A stretch of DNA of 36,983 nt from Promethearchaeota archaeon (GTDB lineage Archaea > Asgardarchaeota > Lokiarchaeia > Sigyniarchaeales > SOKP01), in assembly GCA_004375715.1 (NCBI GenBank), contig SOKP01000024.1, positions 1-36,983 on the forward strand, written 5' to 3'. The notes below the pieces were generated by a model that was not told where the DNA came from, did not search any database, and saw only the letters and a program-made list of their open reading frames with translations. Position 1 is the stretch's first letter; every line of letters begins with the position of its first letter. A program made the translations under genes and the position numbers. Shown here piece by piece: positions 1 to 9,510 of this stretch.

Positions 1-868
1 CCAATAACAAGTAGTGCTATTCCCATTGATACAAAAAGGTAAGATGGGGTTCCTGTATATAGAAATGTTGGTATTCCCGAGATAAATGTTGTAGGGTACG
101 CTTTTAAAATGGGAATGGCATCAATAAATGGATATCTTAACGGATCAAAATTCTCTCCCGTTATAATTAATCCAACATCAAAGAATGGAAGTAGAAACCC
201 AATAATTAGCATAAATGTGCCATATTTAAGTATTGAGTTTGTAGAATGGAGATTAGCCGAACTTGAATTTAATGTGATAGATTCATATATGAATTCTCCA
301 AATACAGTAGAGAAAACAGCAATCGAGGCATAGGGCAATAAAGAGAAAGTCGGTATGGGCGAAACTACGATGAAATATATAATGTTAAGTATAGGATTCA
401 GATCTTTTCCTATGAAGAGAAATTCTCTAATGCCAGGAGTAAAAAATTAATACTCAAGCCAACAACAAATCTAGCGTATCTGACTAATTTGAAGATGTAA
501 TAACTAATAAATTGTGAGAAACCTAATAAGACAAGAATGTTCCACCCCCAAAGATTCTGAGGAAAATGGGAACTTGAATTTGTTATTAAATTGAATACAA
601 TTCCTAATGAAATCAAGAAAAAACCTTGAATTAATACTATATTTCTATTGGTTCTTTCAGGAATCCTTCCCATTTTTTTATTAAGTGTAAAAGAAATGGA
701 GAATGAAACTGTAAATATGTATAACATAGGACCAATTATTTGTAAAACGGCAAGGGTTAAGGTGAGAATATAGATAGATTCAACATCAAACACTAACCAG
801 TAATTAACTGCATTAGAGATTAGTATTACCAGAATAGAGAGTCCTTTAATTAGTTCTATACTTTTCAA
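1..868 (-). pseudogene. Frameshifted, partial multi-pass membrane protein, HGSNAT/acyltransferase-like
   Basis: The reading frame opens at 868 (MKSIELIKGLSILVILI) and stops after 152 codons at 410. The next frame then continues open to the window edge, beginning near FFTPGIREFLFIGKDLNP and encoding more hydrophobic segments. Both frames overlap at a run of six A on the plus strand (441-446; T6 in the coding sense), so a single indel there would rejoin them into one protein of more than 280 residues. The N-terminal start (I-D/E-L-I-+-G-L), the QGFFLISLG helix and WGWNILVLLGFSQ resemble heparan-alpha-glucosaminide N-acetyltransferase/DUF1624-type membrane acyltransferases; this family call is tentative. 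About four membrane segments lie before the shift and at least three after it. Whether the shift is real decay or an assembly error cannot be told from one sequence. The C terminus lies outside the window. Confidence 0.55.
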
Positions 869-939
869 TTTTACCGTAACAGTCCCACCTATTCAAAATG
901 TTTTAAAATGCTTGTATTATTTTGGAAGCATTTAGTTTT

Positions 940-1566
940 TTATGATTCAGAGAAAAAATCTTCTCTCTTATAAGTTTTTTTATCGTATTCTTTGAAGCCA
1001 ATAGATTTAATGAACTGATAAGATACGGTATTTCCTTTATATACTTCACACCTGAGTTCTTTTATACCCTTTTTTTTAAAATAATTCCACGCCGCCATAC
1101 CTATAACAGTTCCAAGACCCTTTCTTTGAAAACGGGGTATTATTCCCATACCTGCTATTACACCAATCTCTTGATTTTCACCTTCACAATCGAGTATAGC
1201 GAACCCCGCATCAGAACCATATACTTTTGCGATTAATATTATCGTTTCGGGATATTCCCAAATAGTTTTCAAGGAACTTACCGAAATTGCCGAAAACGGT
1301 GTTTGCGAAGTTAACCAAGATCTATCATAGAGGTATTTCACACTCGGGAGGTCTTCTTCATTTGCTTCTCTGATCTTTGCTCTAAGGATATTGCTTTTTA
1401 CTTTTTTTGTAAGTTTTTCCTCAAGTTCAGAAGTAATATCCGAAACCGGTAATTTCATTTGGATATATTCTAATGATTCGACTTCTTCTTTTTGATCCTT
1501 CTTATCAACACTAAGGAAATAACTTCGTATTTTTCTTTTTTTTAAGTTTAATTTTGAGTTTGACAT
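940..1566 (-). CDS. GNAT-family N-acetyltransferase (copy 1 of tandem pair)
   Basis: A 208-residue protein with a C-terminal GNAT fold. The acetyl-CoA pyrophosphate loop is clear (RFQRKGLGT, the Q/R-x-x-G-x-G/A signature), followed by AAWNYFKKKGIKELRCEVY and the FIKSIGF helix-strand typical of motif B. The substrate is not predictable. About 65 residues precede the GNAT core; they are basic at the start (LNLKKRKIRSYFL) and contain QMKLPVSDIT. The same extension occurs in the neighbour at 1639-2307, so it is probably a domain in its own right. The open frame reaches a TTG at 1578, but the ATG at 1566 is preferred because GTTGA lies about 8 nt before it. It is the last gene of an apparent minus-strand operon. 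Confidence 0.85.
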   Translation of the reverse strand: MSNSKLNLKKRKIRSYFLSVDKKDQKEEVESLEYIQMKLPVSDITSELEEKLTKKVKSNILRAKIREANEEDLPSVKYLYDRSWLTSQTPFSAISVSSLKTIWEYPETIILIAKVYGSDAGFAILDCEGENQEIGVIAGMGIIPRFQRKGLGTVIGMAAWNYFKKKGIKELRCEVYKGNTVSYQFIKSIGFKEYDKKTYKREDFFSES

Positions 1567-1638
1567 TGAGTAGTTCAACTAAATTTATTGTGAAAAAGTA
1601 AATTGTTAGATATTGTGATAAAGTAAATAGTAAGTATT

Positions 1639-2307
1639 TTAATCTAATTCAAAATCTTCTTTACGGTAGACGATGCGTCCAAATTCTTCAAAATTTAAAC
1701 CTTCAATGAAGTTAAAAGATTTTTGATTATCTTCATATACCTCACATCTTAATTCTTTCAGACCTTTCTCTTTAAAATGATTCCACGCAGCCATACCCAA
1801 AATAGTCCCTAAACCTTTCCCTTGAAACCTTGGTAAAACCCCTAAACCAGCAATTACTCCGTATTCATTATTTTCTCCTTCAAAATCTAAAATAATAAAA
1901 CCTCCATCCCTACTATATACATTTGCAATAAGAAAAACTGTATTTTGGTCATTGAAAATTTGTTTAAGAGTTTCCTTTTGGATCGGTCTAAACGGTGTAG
2001 AACTTGTTAACCATGATTTATTATAGATGTCAGTAATGATTGAGAGATCTTTGAGTTCTGCCTCGCGAATGTTTGCGCGATAAATATTTTTCTCAATCTT
2101 CCTCCTTAAAGTATTCTCAAACTCCTTAGTAATTTTTTCTATAGGTAATCTCATCTGGAGATAAACCATTCCATTATTGAGAATCTGTTTTTGTAGGTCG
2201 GTTATTTTATCTTTTCCGCTATCCTTTTCAATGTGTAAAAAATAAGATCTTAAAGCTTTTTTTTTTAAATTTAATTTCTGCTTGATATCTATTTTTTTTT
2301 TATACAT
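1639..2307 (-). CDS. GNAT-family N-acetyltransferase (copy 2 of tandem pair)
   Basis: A 222-residue paralogue of the 940-1566 protein, alignable over its whole length: basic start (LNLKKKALRSYFL), a central RLPIEKIT block, the NIYRANIREAELKDL stretch that opens the acetyltransferase fold, then GVIAGLGVLPRFQGKGLGT with the acetyl-CoA loop QGKGLG, and AAWNHFKEKGLKELRCEVY. The two genes are 72 nt apart and probably arose by duplication. The start lies 17 nt after the stop of the coiled-coil gene upstream (2325-3959), which suggests co-transcription. The acceptor is unknown; nothing in the sequence separates small-molecule from protein acetylation. Confidence 0.87.
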   Translation of the reverse strand: MYKKKIDIKQKLNLKKKALRSYFLHIEKDSGKDKITDLQKQILNNGMVYLQMRLPIEKITKEFENTLRRKIEKNIYRANIREAELKDLSIITDIYNKSWLTSSTPFRPIQKETLKQIFNDQNTVFLIANVYSRDGGFIILDFEGENNEYGVIAGLGVLPRFQGKGLGTILGMAAWNHFKEKGLKELRCEVYEDNQKSFNFIEGLNFEEFGRIVYRKEDFELD

Positions 2308-2324
2308 TTTATTTCGGAGGAATA

Positions 2325-3959
2325 TTATTGAGATATTAAACCTAATTTACTTCTTAACTCGTTTTCCATTTGTTCGCTCAATATCGTAGTTCTTCTTAAG
2401 GCAGAAATTCCTTGTTGAATTTTTTTTGCGAGGCTTGGATCGTTAAGTAAATTTCGGTTTTCACTTGAAAACTCAAAATTTGATCTTAGAGCCATGTCTT
2501 CTTCAATTCGCTCATTAACAGCTTCTTTTAAATTAAGCATAGCCCCTGAGATTTCTTGATACCTGTTATTTGGGTCATCAGTTATAAACCCAGGGTATAC
2601 AGCAACCATCTTTTCTTCAAGTATTTCTTCGTTTTCAATGAACATGACGTATAATGGCATGTAAATCCAGACAATTGGACGAGAAAATAGTTCGGATTCG
2701 TTATCAACTAACGACCAAGATATTAAATCTTTTGCTTCCTGTAAACAAGTTCCATTTTTAGTTTTTATGATGTTTTTTACCTGTGTATAGAGGTCTTCAA
2801 TTGATTTTTGTAAAATCTTTATTTCTGAAATCATTTTTTCTTTCTCTTCTTCAAAAGCAGAAAGATTTTTATCTCGATCTTGCAGCTTCAAATCTAATGA
2901 AGAACTAAAATCATCAAGTTTTTTCTTTGCTTCAACATCGATTTGTAGAGCTCTTTCTTTTAGCGTCATGTACTTCTCTGTAAGGGATGTAACTGAATGT
3001 ACAAAATTATTCCCCTCTTCTATCAAATACTTGAAATGATTTTCGAAGGGAGTAGTTATATCACTAAATACTCTACCCTTCAATATATCAGTATGTGTGA
3101 ATGCTTTGTTTTTTTTAATAATTTCTTCTAGATTTCTCTCAGCTGTTTTAAATAAAACTGAGATATTTTCTATCACATTCTTTTTCTCGTTAACTTTCCA
3201 CTGATCAATCCTATCACTCTCTAGTGCAAATTTTTCTTTTATTTGACTCGAGTCAATTGTTTGGGATGTTTTTGATATTTGGGACGAGAAACGAGAGCTA
3301 ATATCTTTTAATTGAACATTTAAGTCGATTAACCATTTATCTACTTCCTTCCCTATTAATTCAATCTGAGTGTCCCATCTTAAAGCATTCCCTTTCATAT
3401 AATCAATTGTATTTCGATAAGTATCTGCAATTTCTAAGGCTTGTTCCGTTGTAAAATTAGTTTCTAAAGGCATATATTCAGCAACGGATTTAAATTCTAT
3501 AAAGGGTAGTAACTTAACTAAGGTTTGAAGGAATTCTGGATTGGTTAATGAATTAATTTTTAGTTTCTGAAATTCTGATTCTTCACTTTCTCCTATTGCT
3601 TCTGCATCCTTATCAATATATTGTAAAACATCTATAATCTTTTTTATCTGTTCTTCTTTCGTTCGATTTTCTATATTTCTTAATAAGTGTCCAATCAAAG
3701 GTTGTCTTGGAGGATTTGAAAGTTTACCTTTTTTTGAAAAAAGATTCAGCCCATCTAATATGATATGTGTACTAATAACTCCTTGAACGCAAAGAAATGG
3801 CCAGAGTAATCTCGAGAAGGATAAAACTTTTTCGTTTTGTTTCAAATTCTTCGTCAATAAATAAAAAGATAACGCTAATTCATCGTAATCATTAATAGGT
3901 GGTAAAGAACTATGGGTGTAGAATAAGGGTAAAATGTATTGATTTCCATGGATTGACAT
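2325..3959 (-). CDS. Soluble coiled-coil protein of unknown function
   Basis: I do not recognise this 544-residue protein. It has no signal peptide or convincing membrane helix. Residues about 1-130 look globular (LLWPFLCVQGVISTHIILDG), residues about 190-300 are helical and polar, and residues about 320-400 form a long coiled coil rich in Lys and Glu. A conserved-looking module follows (SRPIVWIYMPLYVMFI, then AVYPGFITDDP) and the chain ends in a helical, charged tail. The first gene of the apparent operon with the two GNAT acetyltransferases; only 17 nt separate it from the next. The context suggests a scaffold, or a target, for the acetyltransferases, but that is inference from position alone. 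Confidence 0.8.
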   Translation of the reverse strand: MSIHGNQYILPLFYTHSSLPPINDYDELALSFYLLTKNLKQNEKVLSFSRLLWPFLCVQGVISTHIILDGLNLFSKKGKLSNPPRQPLIGHLLRNIENRTKEEQIKKIIDVLQYIDKDAEAIGESEESEFQKLKINSLTNPEFLQTLVKLLPFIEFKSVAEYMPLETNFTTEQALEIADTYRNTIDYMKGNALRWDTQIELIGKEVDKWLIDLNVQLKDISSRFSSQISKTSQTIDSSQIKEKFALESDRIDQWKVNEKKNVIENISVLFKTAERNLEEIIKKNKAFTHTDILKGRVFSDITTPFENHFKYLIEEGNNFVHSVTSLTEKYMTLKERALQIDVEAKKKLDDFSSSLDLKLQDRDKNLSAFEEEKEKMISEIKILQKSIEDLYTQVKNIIKTKNGTCLQEAKDLISWSLVDNESELFSRPIVWIYMPLYVMFIENEEILEEKMVAVYPGFITDDPNNRYQEISGAMLNLKEAVNERIEEDMALRSNFEFSSENRNLLNDPSLAKKIQQGISALRRTTILSEQMENELRSKLGLISQ

Positions 3960-4083
3960 AAAACCAGCTCTTATGATTTAAATTTAATTATTTAATGCTG
4001 TTTAAAGATATCTAATTAATTATTACTAAAATTTTTATTTAAAATTATTTTTTAGAATAAAGTTAAAAATGAAAAATTATAGA

Positions 4084-4914
4084 TTATCTCAACTGCTCGT
4101 AATTATTGGCGATCACGATAATTAATAATGATAATAGTATTAAGAGCGGTGGTAGAATTGCCCTAACATGAGGAAATCCACCAAGTACTCCTTGAGTAAT
4201 TCTTCCCGTAAAATATATGAAAAATCCAATAGCGTTTAGTGCGTAAGATCGCCTCAAAACACCGAATGTTTTTAATGCTAAGTAAACAAAGAGAAACGGA
4301 ATAACTAACACCATTAAAGGCAACAAAATGAAATTGAGAACGAATCTACCTGTAGGATAACCAAAAAATGTCAAATCTAATTCAAATAAAGGATTATATT
4401 TGTCCCTTAAATTGGGATCCATAAATAATGCGTCTGATAATGTTAAAGCCAGAATTCCAACAATAATTGGGAACACAATTAAGCAAATTTTGAGCGTTAT
4501 TTTAACCTTTTTCTGTCTTAAAAACCTCTTTACTCCCTTTTCTGAATTTTCATTTTCAGCGATCGGTGATAGAATAAGCGTTCCAAAAACTCCCATCAAG
4601 CACGAGATACCCAACCAAGTAAAAAATGTAGCAAATCGATATAACATCATCATCAATCCTAATAACTCTACATCAGACATCGTTACATCTAATTCGGGAG
4701 CATAAAAATTATACACAATAAAAAATACTCTCCCTACTGCTAAGAACAGGAATAATATCGAAAAATAAAACCAATATAATTTCTTAGAGGTTCTAAATCT
4801 CATTAATAGGAAATATGCAAATATAAGAAAATAAAATCCCACTATTGCGTAGTATAGACCCGACTCAACGGCAGCCCATATGTCAAAATATTGAAAAAAA
4901 TCTTGAAAAATCAT
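4084..4914 (-). CDS. Seven-helix integral membrane protein, unknown function
   Basis: A 276-residue hydrophobic protein with about seven membrane segments (near residues 18-39, 46-69, 85-113, 137-160, 184-208, 222-240 and 248-270). A lysine-rich cytoplasmic-type loop (KGVKRFLRQKKVK) precedes the fourth. No enzymatic motif is visible. It lacks any attached kinase or GTPase domain, so it is not a fused sensor. It starts with ATG at 4914 and is divergent from glyS across about 200 nt of AT-rich DNA. It resembles other lineage-specific 7-TM orphans of Asgard genomes only in topology; I assign no function. Confidence 0.75.
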   Translation of the reverse strand: MIFQDFFQYFDIWAAVESGLYYAIVGFYFLIFAYFLLMRFRTSKKLYWFYFSILFLFLAVGRVFFIVYNFYAPELDVTMSDVELLGLMMMLYRFATFFTWLGISCLMGVFGTLILSPIAENENSEKGVKRFLRQKKVKITLKICLIVFPIIVGILALTLSDALFMDPNLRDKYNPLFELDLTFFGYPTGRFVLNFILLPLMVLVIPFLFVYLALKTFGVLRRSYALNAIGFFIYFTGRITQGVLGGFPHVRAILPPLLILLSLLIIVIANNYEQLR

Positions 4915-5083
4915 AATAAATCATAAATTAATTTTATATGCTATCTAATTTGAATTTAAAACTTAAAATTATAATAATACTATCATATAGCTTATATAAA
5001 AATTTATTTTATAAAATTTTAAACTAATAACTGGATAAATTCATTAATTTGAGGAATAATCTTAAAATACAAATATTATCAAT

Positions 5084-5105
5084 TATTCTAATATCTATTA
5101 GAATA
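5084..5105. promoter_or_regulatory. Inverted repeat in the glyS leader
   Basis: Two perfect 10-nt arms, TATTCTAATA and TATTAGAATA, are separated by two bases (TC). They end 15 nt before the glyS ATG. The arms could be an operator for a dimeric regulator or, less likely given the two-base loop, an RNA hairpin. In DNA this rich in A+T, arms of this length can occur by chance. Confidence 0.35.
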
Positions 5106-5120
5106 CGGGTTTGATTAAAA

Positions 5121-6605
5121 ATGAAGATAGCGGATAATATAGAAACTTTTAATTCATTATTGCGGCGCCGTGGTTTTATTTGGGGGCCTTCTCCAGAAAT
5201 ATATGGCGGTTTAGCTGGATTTTATTCGTACGGACCGGCAGGTAAAGCGTTGAAAAATAATATTCTTTCAAAGTTTAGATTGGAACTCAGAGCTTTTGGC
5301 TTTAGTGAGGTTGAATGCCCACAAATATTACCCGAAATTGTGTGGGAAGCTTCGGGACATTTGGAGCGATTTATTGATCCCGTTTTTCGTTGTCAGGAGT
5401 GCGAAACAATGCTCAGAGCTGATAAATTCCTTCAAGAACAACTTCCCAATACAACTATAGAAGGATTGACTTTTGAGGAAATGGAGGCGCTTGCTTTAAG
5501 TCACAAATTGAGATGTCCAAAATGTGACACTCCTTTAGGAAAAATTGAAGAATATAATTTAATGCTTAAAACTTCAGTTGGAAATGGAACTACCGCATAT
5601 TTACGCCCAGAAACAGCTACTACAACTTATTTATTGTTTAATCGTTTAAACCAAGACGCACGGAGACAATACCCTATTAAAGTGTTTCAATATGGGAAAG
5701 CTTATAGAAATGAAATATCCCCAAGACAATTGGTACTTCGTATGAGAGCATTTGATCAATTTGAAATTCAATTGTTCATAGGAAAGGAGCAGGAATATAA
5801 TTATGAAGAGTATGATGAATTTAATCAGGAAGAACTTCCCTTACTGGATTGGCAAACACAAGAAAAAAACGTATTAGTTCCCAATCGAATTTCTCTAAAA
5901 CAAGCAATAAAAACTAACGTGCTTAAGAAACCCGCTTTTGCATATTGTTTATTTTTAGGTTACTATTTAACATCAAAATTGGGATTTCCAGACGAATTAA
6001 TAAGGTTAAGGCAACACTCTCCACAAGAAATGGCTCACTATGCAGATGATGCTTGGGATTTAGAGATTAACACTAAACAATTTGGATGGGTTGAAATATG
6101 TGGAATACATGATAGAACTGATTACGATTTAAAAAGACATGGACAATTCTCTAAGCAAAACTTCAAAATAGCGATGGGTACAGATCAAAAGTTAAAAGAA
6201 ATTCCTCAAATACTAGAAATTGCTTTTGGGCCCGATAGAATTATTTATACTCTCCTTGAATCTAATTTCTGTGTAGAAGACGAGAGGATAATTCTTAAAA
6301 TTGAACCAAGTATTGCTCCAAATCTTGTTGCTGTGTTTCCACTTGTAAAGAATAAGGAAAAAATCTTCAATCTTGCAAAAAAAGTACATCGACTCCTACT
6401 GGACAGTAGAATATCTTCTTTTTTTGATTCTGCAGGATCAATTGGGAAGCGATATAGAAGACAAGACGAATTAGGAACTCCTTATTGCATAACAATAGAT
6501 TACGACTCATTAGATGATAACACAGTAACTATTAGACATAGAGACACTATGGAACAAAAGAGAGTGCTAATTTCAGAGATACTGGAATATATTAATAAAA
6601 ATTAA
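5121..6605 (+). CDS. glyS: Glycyl-tRNA synthetase (class II, homodimeric type)
   Basis: This enzyme charges tRNA-Gly with glycine in the cytoplasm. The N terminus carries the GlyRS signature RGFIWGPSPEIYGG followed by FYSYGPAGKALKNN (motif 1 region). RPETATTTYLLFNR and the motif 2 stretch FQYGKAYRNEISPR form the ATP and glycine site, EICGIHDRTDYDLKRH lies in the active-site insertion, and EIAFGPDRIIYTLLE is motif 3. The end (SIGKRYRRQDELGTPYC) is the anticodon-binding domain. Two CxxC pairs (CQEC near residue 90, CPKC near 135) should form a zinc ribbon. At 494 residues it is shorter than many archaeal GlyRS and close to bacterial homodimeric ones. It stands alone, with the 5084-5105 inverted repeat in its leader. 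Confidence 0.97.
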   Translation: MKIADNIETFNSLLRRRGFIWGPSPEIYGGLAGFYSYGPAGKALKNNILSKFRLELRAFGFSEVECPQILPEIVWEASGHLERFIDPVFRCQECETMLRADKFLQEQLPNTTIEGLTFEEMEALALSHKLRCPKCDTPLGKIEEYNLMLKTSVGNGTTAYLRPETATTTYLLFNRLNQDARRQYPIKVFQYGKAYRNEISPRQLVLRMRAFDQFEIQLFIGKEQEYNYEEYDEFNQEELPLLDWQTQEKNVLVPNRISLKQAIKTNVLKKPAFAYCLFLGYYLTSKLGFPDELIRLRQHSPQEMAHYADDAWDLEINTKQFGWVEICGIHDRTDYDLKRHGQFSKQNFKIAMGTDQKLKEIPQILEIAFGPDRIIYTLLESNFCVEDERIILKIEPSIAPNLVAVFPLVKNKEKIFNLAKKVHRLLLDSRISSFFDSAGSIGKRYRRQDELGTPYCITIDYDSLDDNTVTIRHRDTMEQKRVLISEILEYINKN

Positions 6606-6732
6606 CAAAAAATAAAGTTAAAATATCTTTAAACGACCGAGTTTTTCAGAAAAAAATTTTAAAGAGAAGAACATTTTTCTAAAAAATACCAATAATTATT
6701 AAAAAATAATTTTAAGCGTAATTAGATTTATC

Positions 6733-9504
6733 ATGATATTTATAAGCACTTTTTCCTCTAAGTTTAAAGGAAAAAAAGGAAGAAATTTTTTCAAATTGTT
6801 TTTATGTATGTTTTTCATTTTTATCTTCACAATTAATGCTTTTTATTTAGATTATAATATAAAACAAGACTATAACAACAGTACAGATAATTTCTATCAA
6901 GATTTCGATATGACGGAAGAAACTAACCTAAATATCGCAGCAGGTCCAGAAATTTTTGTAAATCCGTTTACGGTTAATTTTAGTAAAGTCTGGAATTTTT
7001 TTAGAACAAATTACAAGTCTGACCTGGATATGGATAAAGATACTTACTATAGATTCGGAAATACTCTCGGAGTCGTAAGTTTTGACAAAGTTTATTCAAT
7101 CGATAATTTGCTCTTATACAAGACCTTATTAAAAGACGACACGGATGCCATTGAAACCTTTGATACTTATTTAAAATTACGAGAGTCACCTTTATGGTAT
7201 CAAGATAGTATTAATCAAAATAGTTATGGATTCGTTAGAGCTGTTGATAACACAACAGGCGAAATATATGACAACGATCGATATTTAATTGATAATCTTA
7301 TGCCCATTTTTTTGCTAATAGAGAATATCGGAGACCAAATCAATAGCATAAACATTGATAGTATTTACCCAAAGGATTCAATCGATGAAATTTTCAACTT
7401 AATTAACTCTTCCCAATTCTGGGACGATGTTAACGAAGGTTTCTACAATACAAATTCAACTACAGATAAATACGCAGAGAGCAATTTGTACGCTGTTTTG
7501 GCTCTCTTAGAAATTCATCGGATTTACGAGCAACTTGGTTTAAATATTGACATAAAGAATAGGGTATATGAATTGGCCAATATTACAATGAATAAACTTT
7601 TAGATAAGTTATGGGATAACGCTGACGGTGGTTTTGAGTTTTATGGTAAAGACGACTGGACTTCTGAAACTGGGAGCACCTATAAATATTTACAAACCAA
7701 TGCTCTGGGAATTATAACATTGTTAGAATATTGGAAAGAATCCGGAATGCAAGATGAGTCTACTTACTTTAAAAATGCTACAATTCTATTTAACATAATG
7801 GATGCATTATGGGATTCCGGATTCAATGCATATGAACAATACCGTGAAGCATCTTGGATTGGAATTCCGATAATAAATGCCACATTTGTAGAATTGGAAG
7901 CAAATTCCATAATGATGTCAGCTTGCCTAAAACTTTTTGAATATACAGGAAATCTTACTTATTACGATCGAGCATGGCAATTATATAATACTTTTGAAAG
8001 TTCTTTTTATGATACTTCTGTTAATTCCTATAAAAACTCAATTGACCCCGTTGATAACGATAAAAACTTCCACGCTAATCTTAAATTATGTGAAGCTTAT
8101 TTAAATGCTTTTGCAATATATAACAATACTCAATTAACTTCAGAGTATAATGTAACTAGTGAAATTCCTGATTTTTTATTTAACCAAGATGTTTTAAACA
8201 TTACAAGTATCTACTCATACAGAAAAACTGATCAGTTTTATAATATAACTACTACGCGTTATGAATCATTTACAATTGAATCTCAAATTGATAATGCTTC
8301 AATTAATTATATATTTAAAAACCCAGAAAATGAAATTTTAGTTACTCTATCACAACAAGTTACGAACACATCCACGACCTTTTTATACAATATCACTGAT
8401 GCGTTTGAAATAGGACAGGGTTATTTCCTTCAAATATTTGTTAACTCATCAAATTTTGGAACTTCTCATGTATTAAAACAATTTAATGTAATCTCCGGTT
8501 TAGTAGATTCGCCAATTTTAGGTTTACCCTCTGTACTCTATCAAGGACCTATTATTAACATTACAGTTCCAATCAATAATACCCGCAGCCAAAGTGTAAA
8601 TCTAACCGTTTCTATGGAAGGAATTGATATAATTAACGAAGTTCAAAACATTACGTTTAATACACTTGTTTTAACTAATGTTACGTTTAACCTTACAGCT
8701 ACGCTCGGTGCTACTATCGGCCCTCATACTATTAATTTTATATTTAAAGAGGGTAATATCACATACTTAGAAATATCAAAAATAATAAATATAGGACACT
8801 CATTCGATTATACTAACTTTATATATCAAAGCACCATCGTAAATGGAGTGAGCGCTTTTCCTTCGCTAACTTTGATTAATTTCCTTCCTAATAGTACCCA
8901 AAAATTGAATGTTAGTTTCTACGAAGATGGTAATTTAATTCTCAGGGAAGAAACACATTTAATTGAAGATGAAATTAAAACTGTCTACTACGAATTGGAC
9001 TATCCAGATACAGAAACTCATCTCTTGAATGTCACAATGAAAATTTCAAAGGGAGTCACAGATTTTTATAGTAAACAATTTAATGTAGAGATAATTCCAA
9101 AATTCGAAATTGTTAGCGCTTCTTTTCCAGAAACAATATTGCAAGGTAGTGCAGCTCAATTTATTTTAATTATACAGAATAACCTCGATGTTTCTGAACC
9201 GTTTATATTCTATGTAAACGGAGTTCAAGTTGATACTAATCTCAATGGTTTAGGACCCGGTATAAATAGATTAGTAGTTGAAGTAATTCCTAGCATAAAT
9301 CCTTATGACTTCGGAAAAAAATCATATACTTTTGAAATAAAAGATAGTTCAAACGAGCCTATTGTGAAATACTACTTTGAAGTACAGATGGAATTGTCGT
9401 CATTTAATTTAGTACTTTTTTATATTCTTCCAGTATTAATTCCTATAGGCATTATTTTAATATATAAAAACAAAGAAATAAAGAATAAAATGTTAAGAAG
9501 GTGA
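6733..9504 (+). CDS. Large membrane-anchored surface protein with helical-toroid-like domain
   Basis: A 923-residue protein with an N-terminal hydrophobic segment (about residues 19-40, signal or anchor) and a C-terminal membrane helix (about 895-915) followed by a short basic tail, so most of it should face outward. Residues about 75-475 hold repeated helical units (LLDKLWDNADGGFEFYG; NIMDALWDSGFNAYEQYRE), spaced as in alpha/alpha-toroid folds of six-hairpin glycosidases and N-acylglucosamine 2-epimerases. No catalytic residues can be assigned. Residues about 490-890 are beta-rich and look like several Ig-like modules. There are many Asn-X-Ser/Thr sequons, consistent with archaeal N-glycosylation. 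The stop is 6 nt before the next gene, a second surface protein, so the two form an operon. Confidence 0.82.
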   Translation: MIFISTFSSKFKGKKGRNFFKLFLCMFFIFIFTINAFYLDYNIKQDYNNSTDNFYQDFDMTEETNLNIAAGPEIFVNPFTVNFSKVWNFFRTNYKSDLDMDKDTYYRFGNTLGVVSFDKVYSIDNLLLYKTLLKDDTDAIETFDTYLKLRESPLWYQDSINQNSYGFVRAVDNTTGEIYDNDRYLIDNLMPIFLLIENIGDQINSINIDSIYPKDSIDEIFNLINSSQFWDDVNEGFYNTNSTTDKYAESNLYAVLALLEIHRIYEQLGLNIDIKNRVYELANITMNKLLDKLWDNADGGFEFYGKDDWTSETGSTYKYLQTNALGIITLLEYWKESGMQDESTYFKNATILFNIMDALWDSGFNAYEQYREASWIGIPIINATFVELEANSIMMSACLKLFEYTGNLTYYDRAWQLYNTFESSFYDTSVNSYKNSIDPVDNDKNFHANLKLCEAYLNAFAIYNNTQLTSEYNVTSEIPDFLFNQDVLNITSIYSYRKTDQFYNITTTRYESFTIESQIDNASINYIFKNPENEILVTLSQQVTNTSTTFLYNITDAFEIGQGYFLQIFVNSSNFGTSHVLKQFNVISGLVDSPILGLPSVLYQGPIINITVPINNTRSQSVNLTVSMEGIDIINEVQNITFNTLVLTNVTFNLTATLGATIGPHTINFIFKEGNITYLEISKIINIGHSFDYTNFIYQSTIVNGVSAFPSLTLINFLPNSTQKLNVSFYEDGNLILREETHLIEDEIKTVYYELDYPDTETHLLNVTMKISKGVTDFYSKQFNVEIIPKFEIVSASFPETILQGSAAQFILIIQNNLDVSEPFIFYVNGVQVDTNLNGLGPGINRLVVEVIPSINPYDFGKKSYTFEIKDSSNEPIVKYYFEVQMELSSFNLVLFYILPVLIPIGIILIYKNKEIKNKMLRR

Positions 9505-9510
9505 TTAACG

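Noticed and set aside
109-333. Open frame of 74 codons on the plus strand
   Set aside because: It lies antisense to the continuing frame of the membrane protein at 1-868 and has no ribosome binding site or domain.
4400-4705. Plus-strand open frame of 101 codons
   Set aside because: Antisense to the 7-TM gene, whose hydrophobic pattern explains the coding bias of the region.
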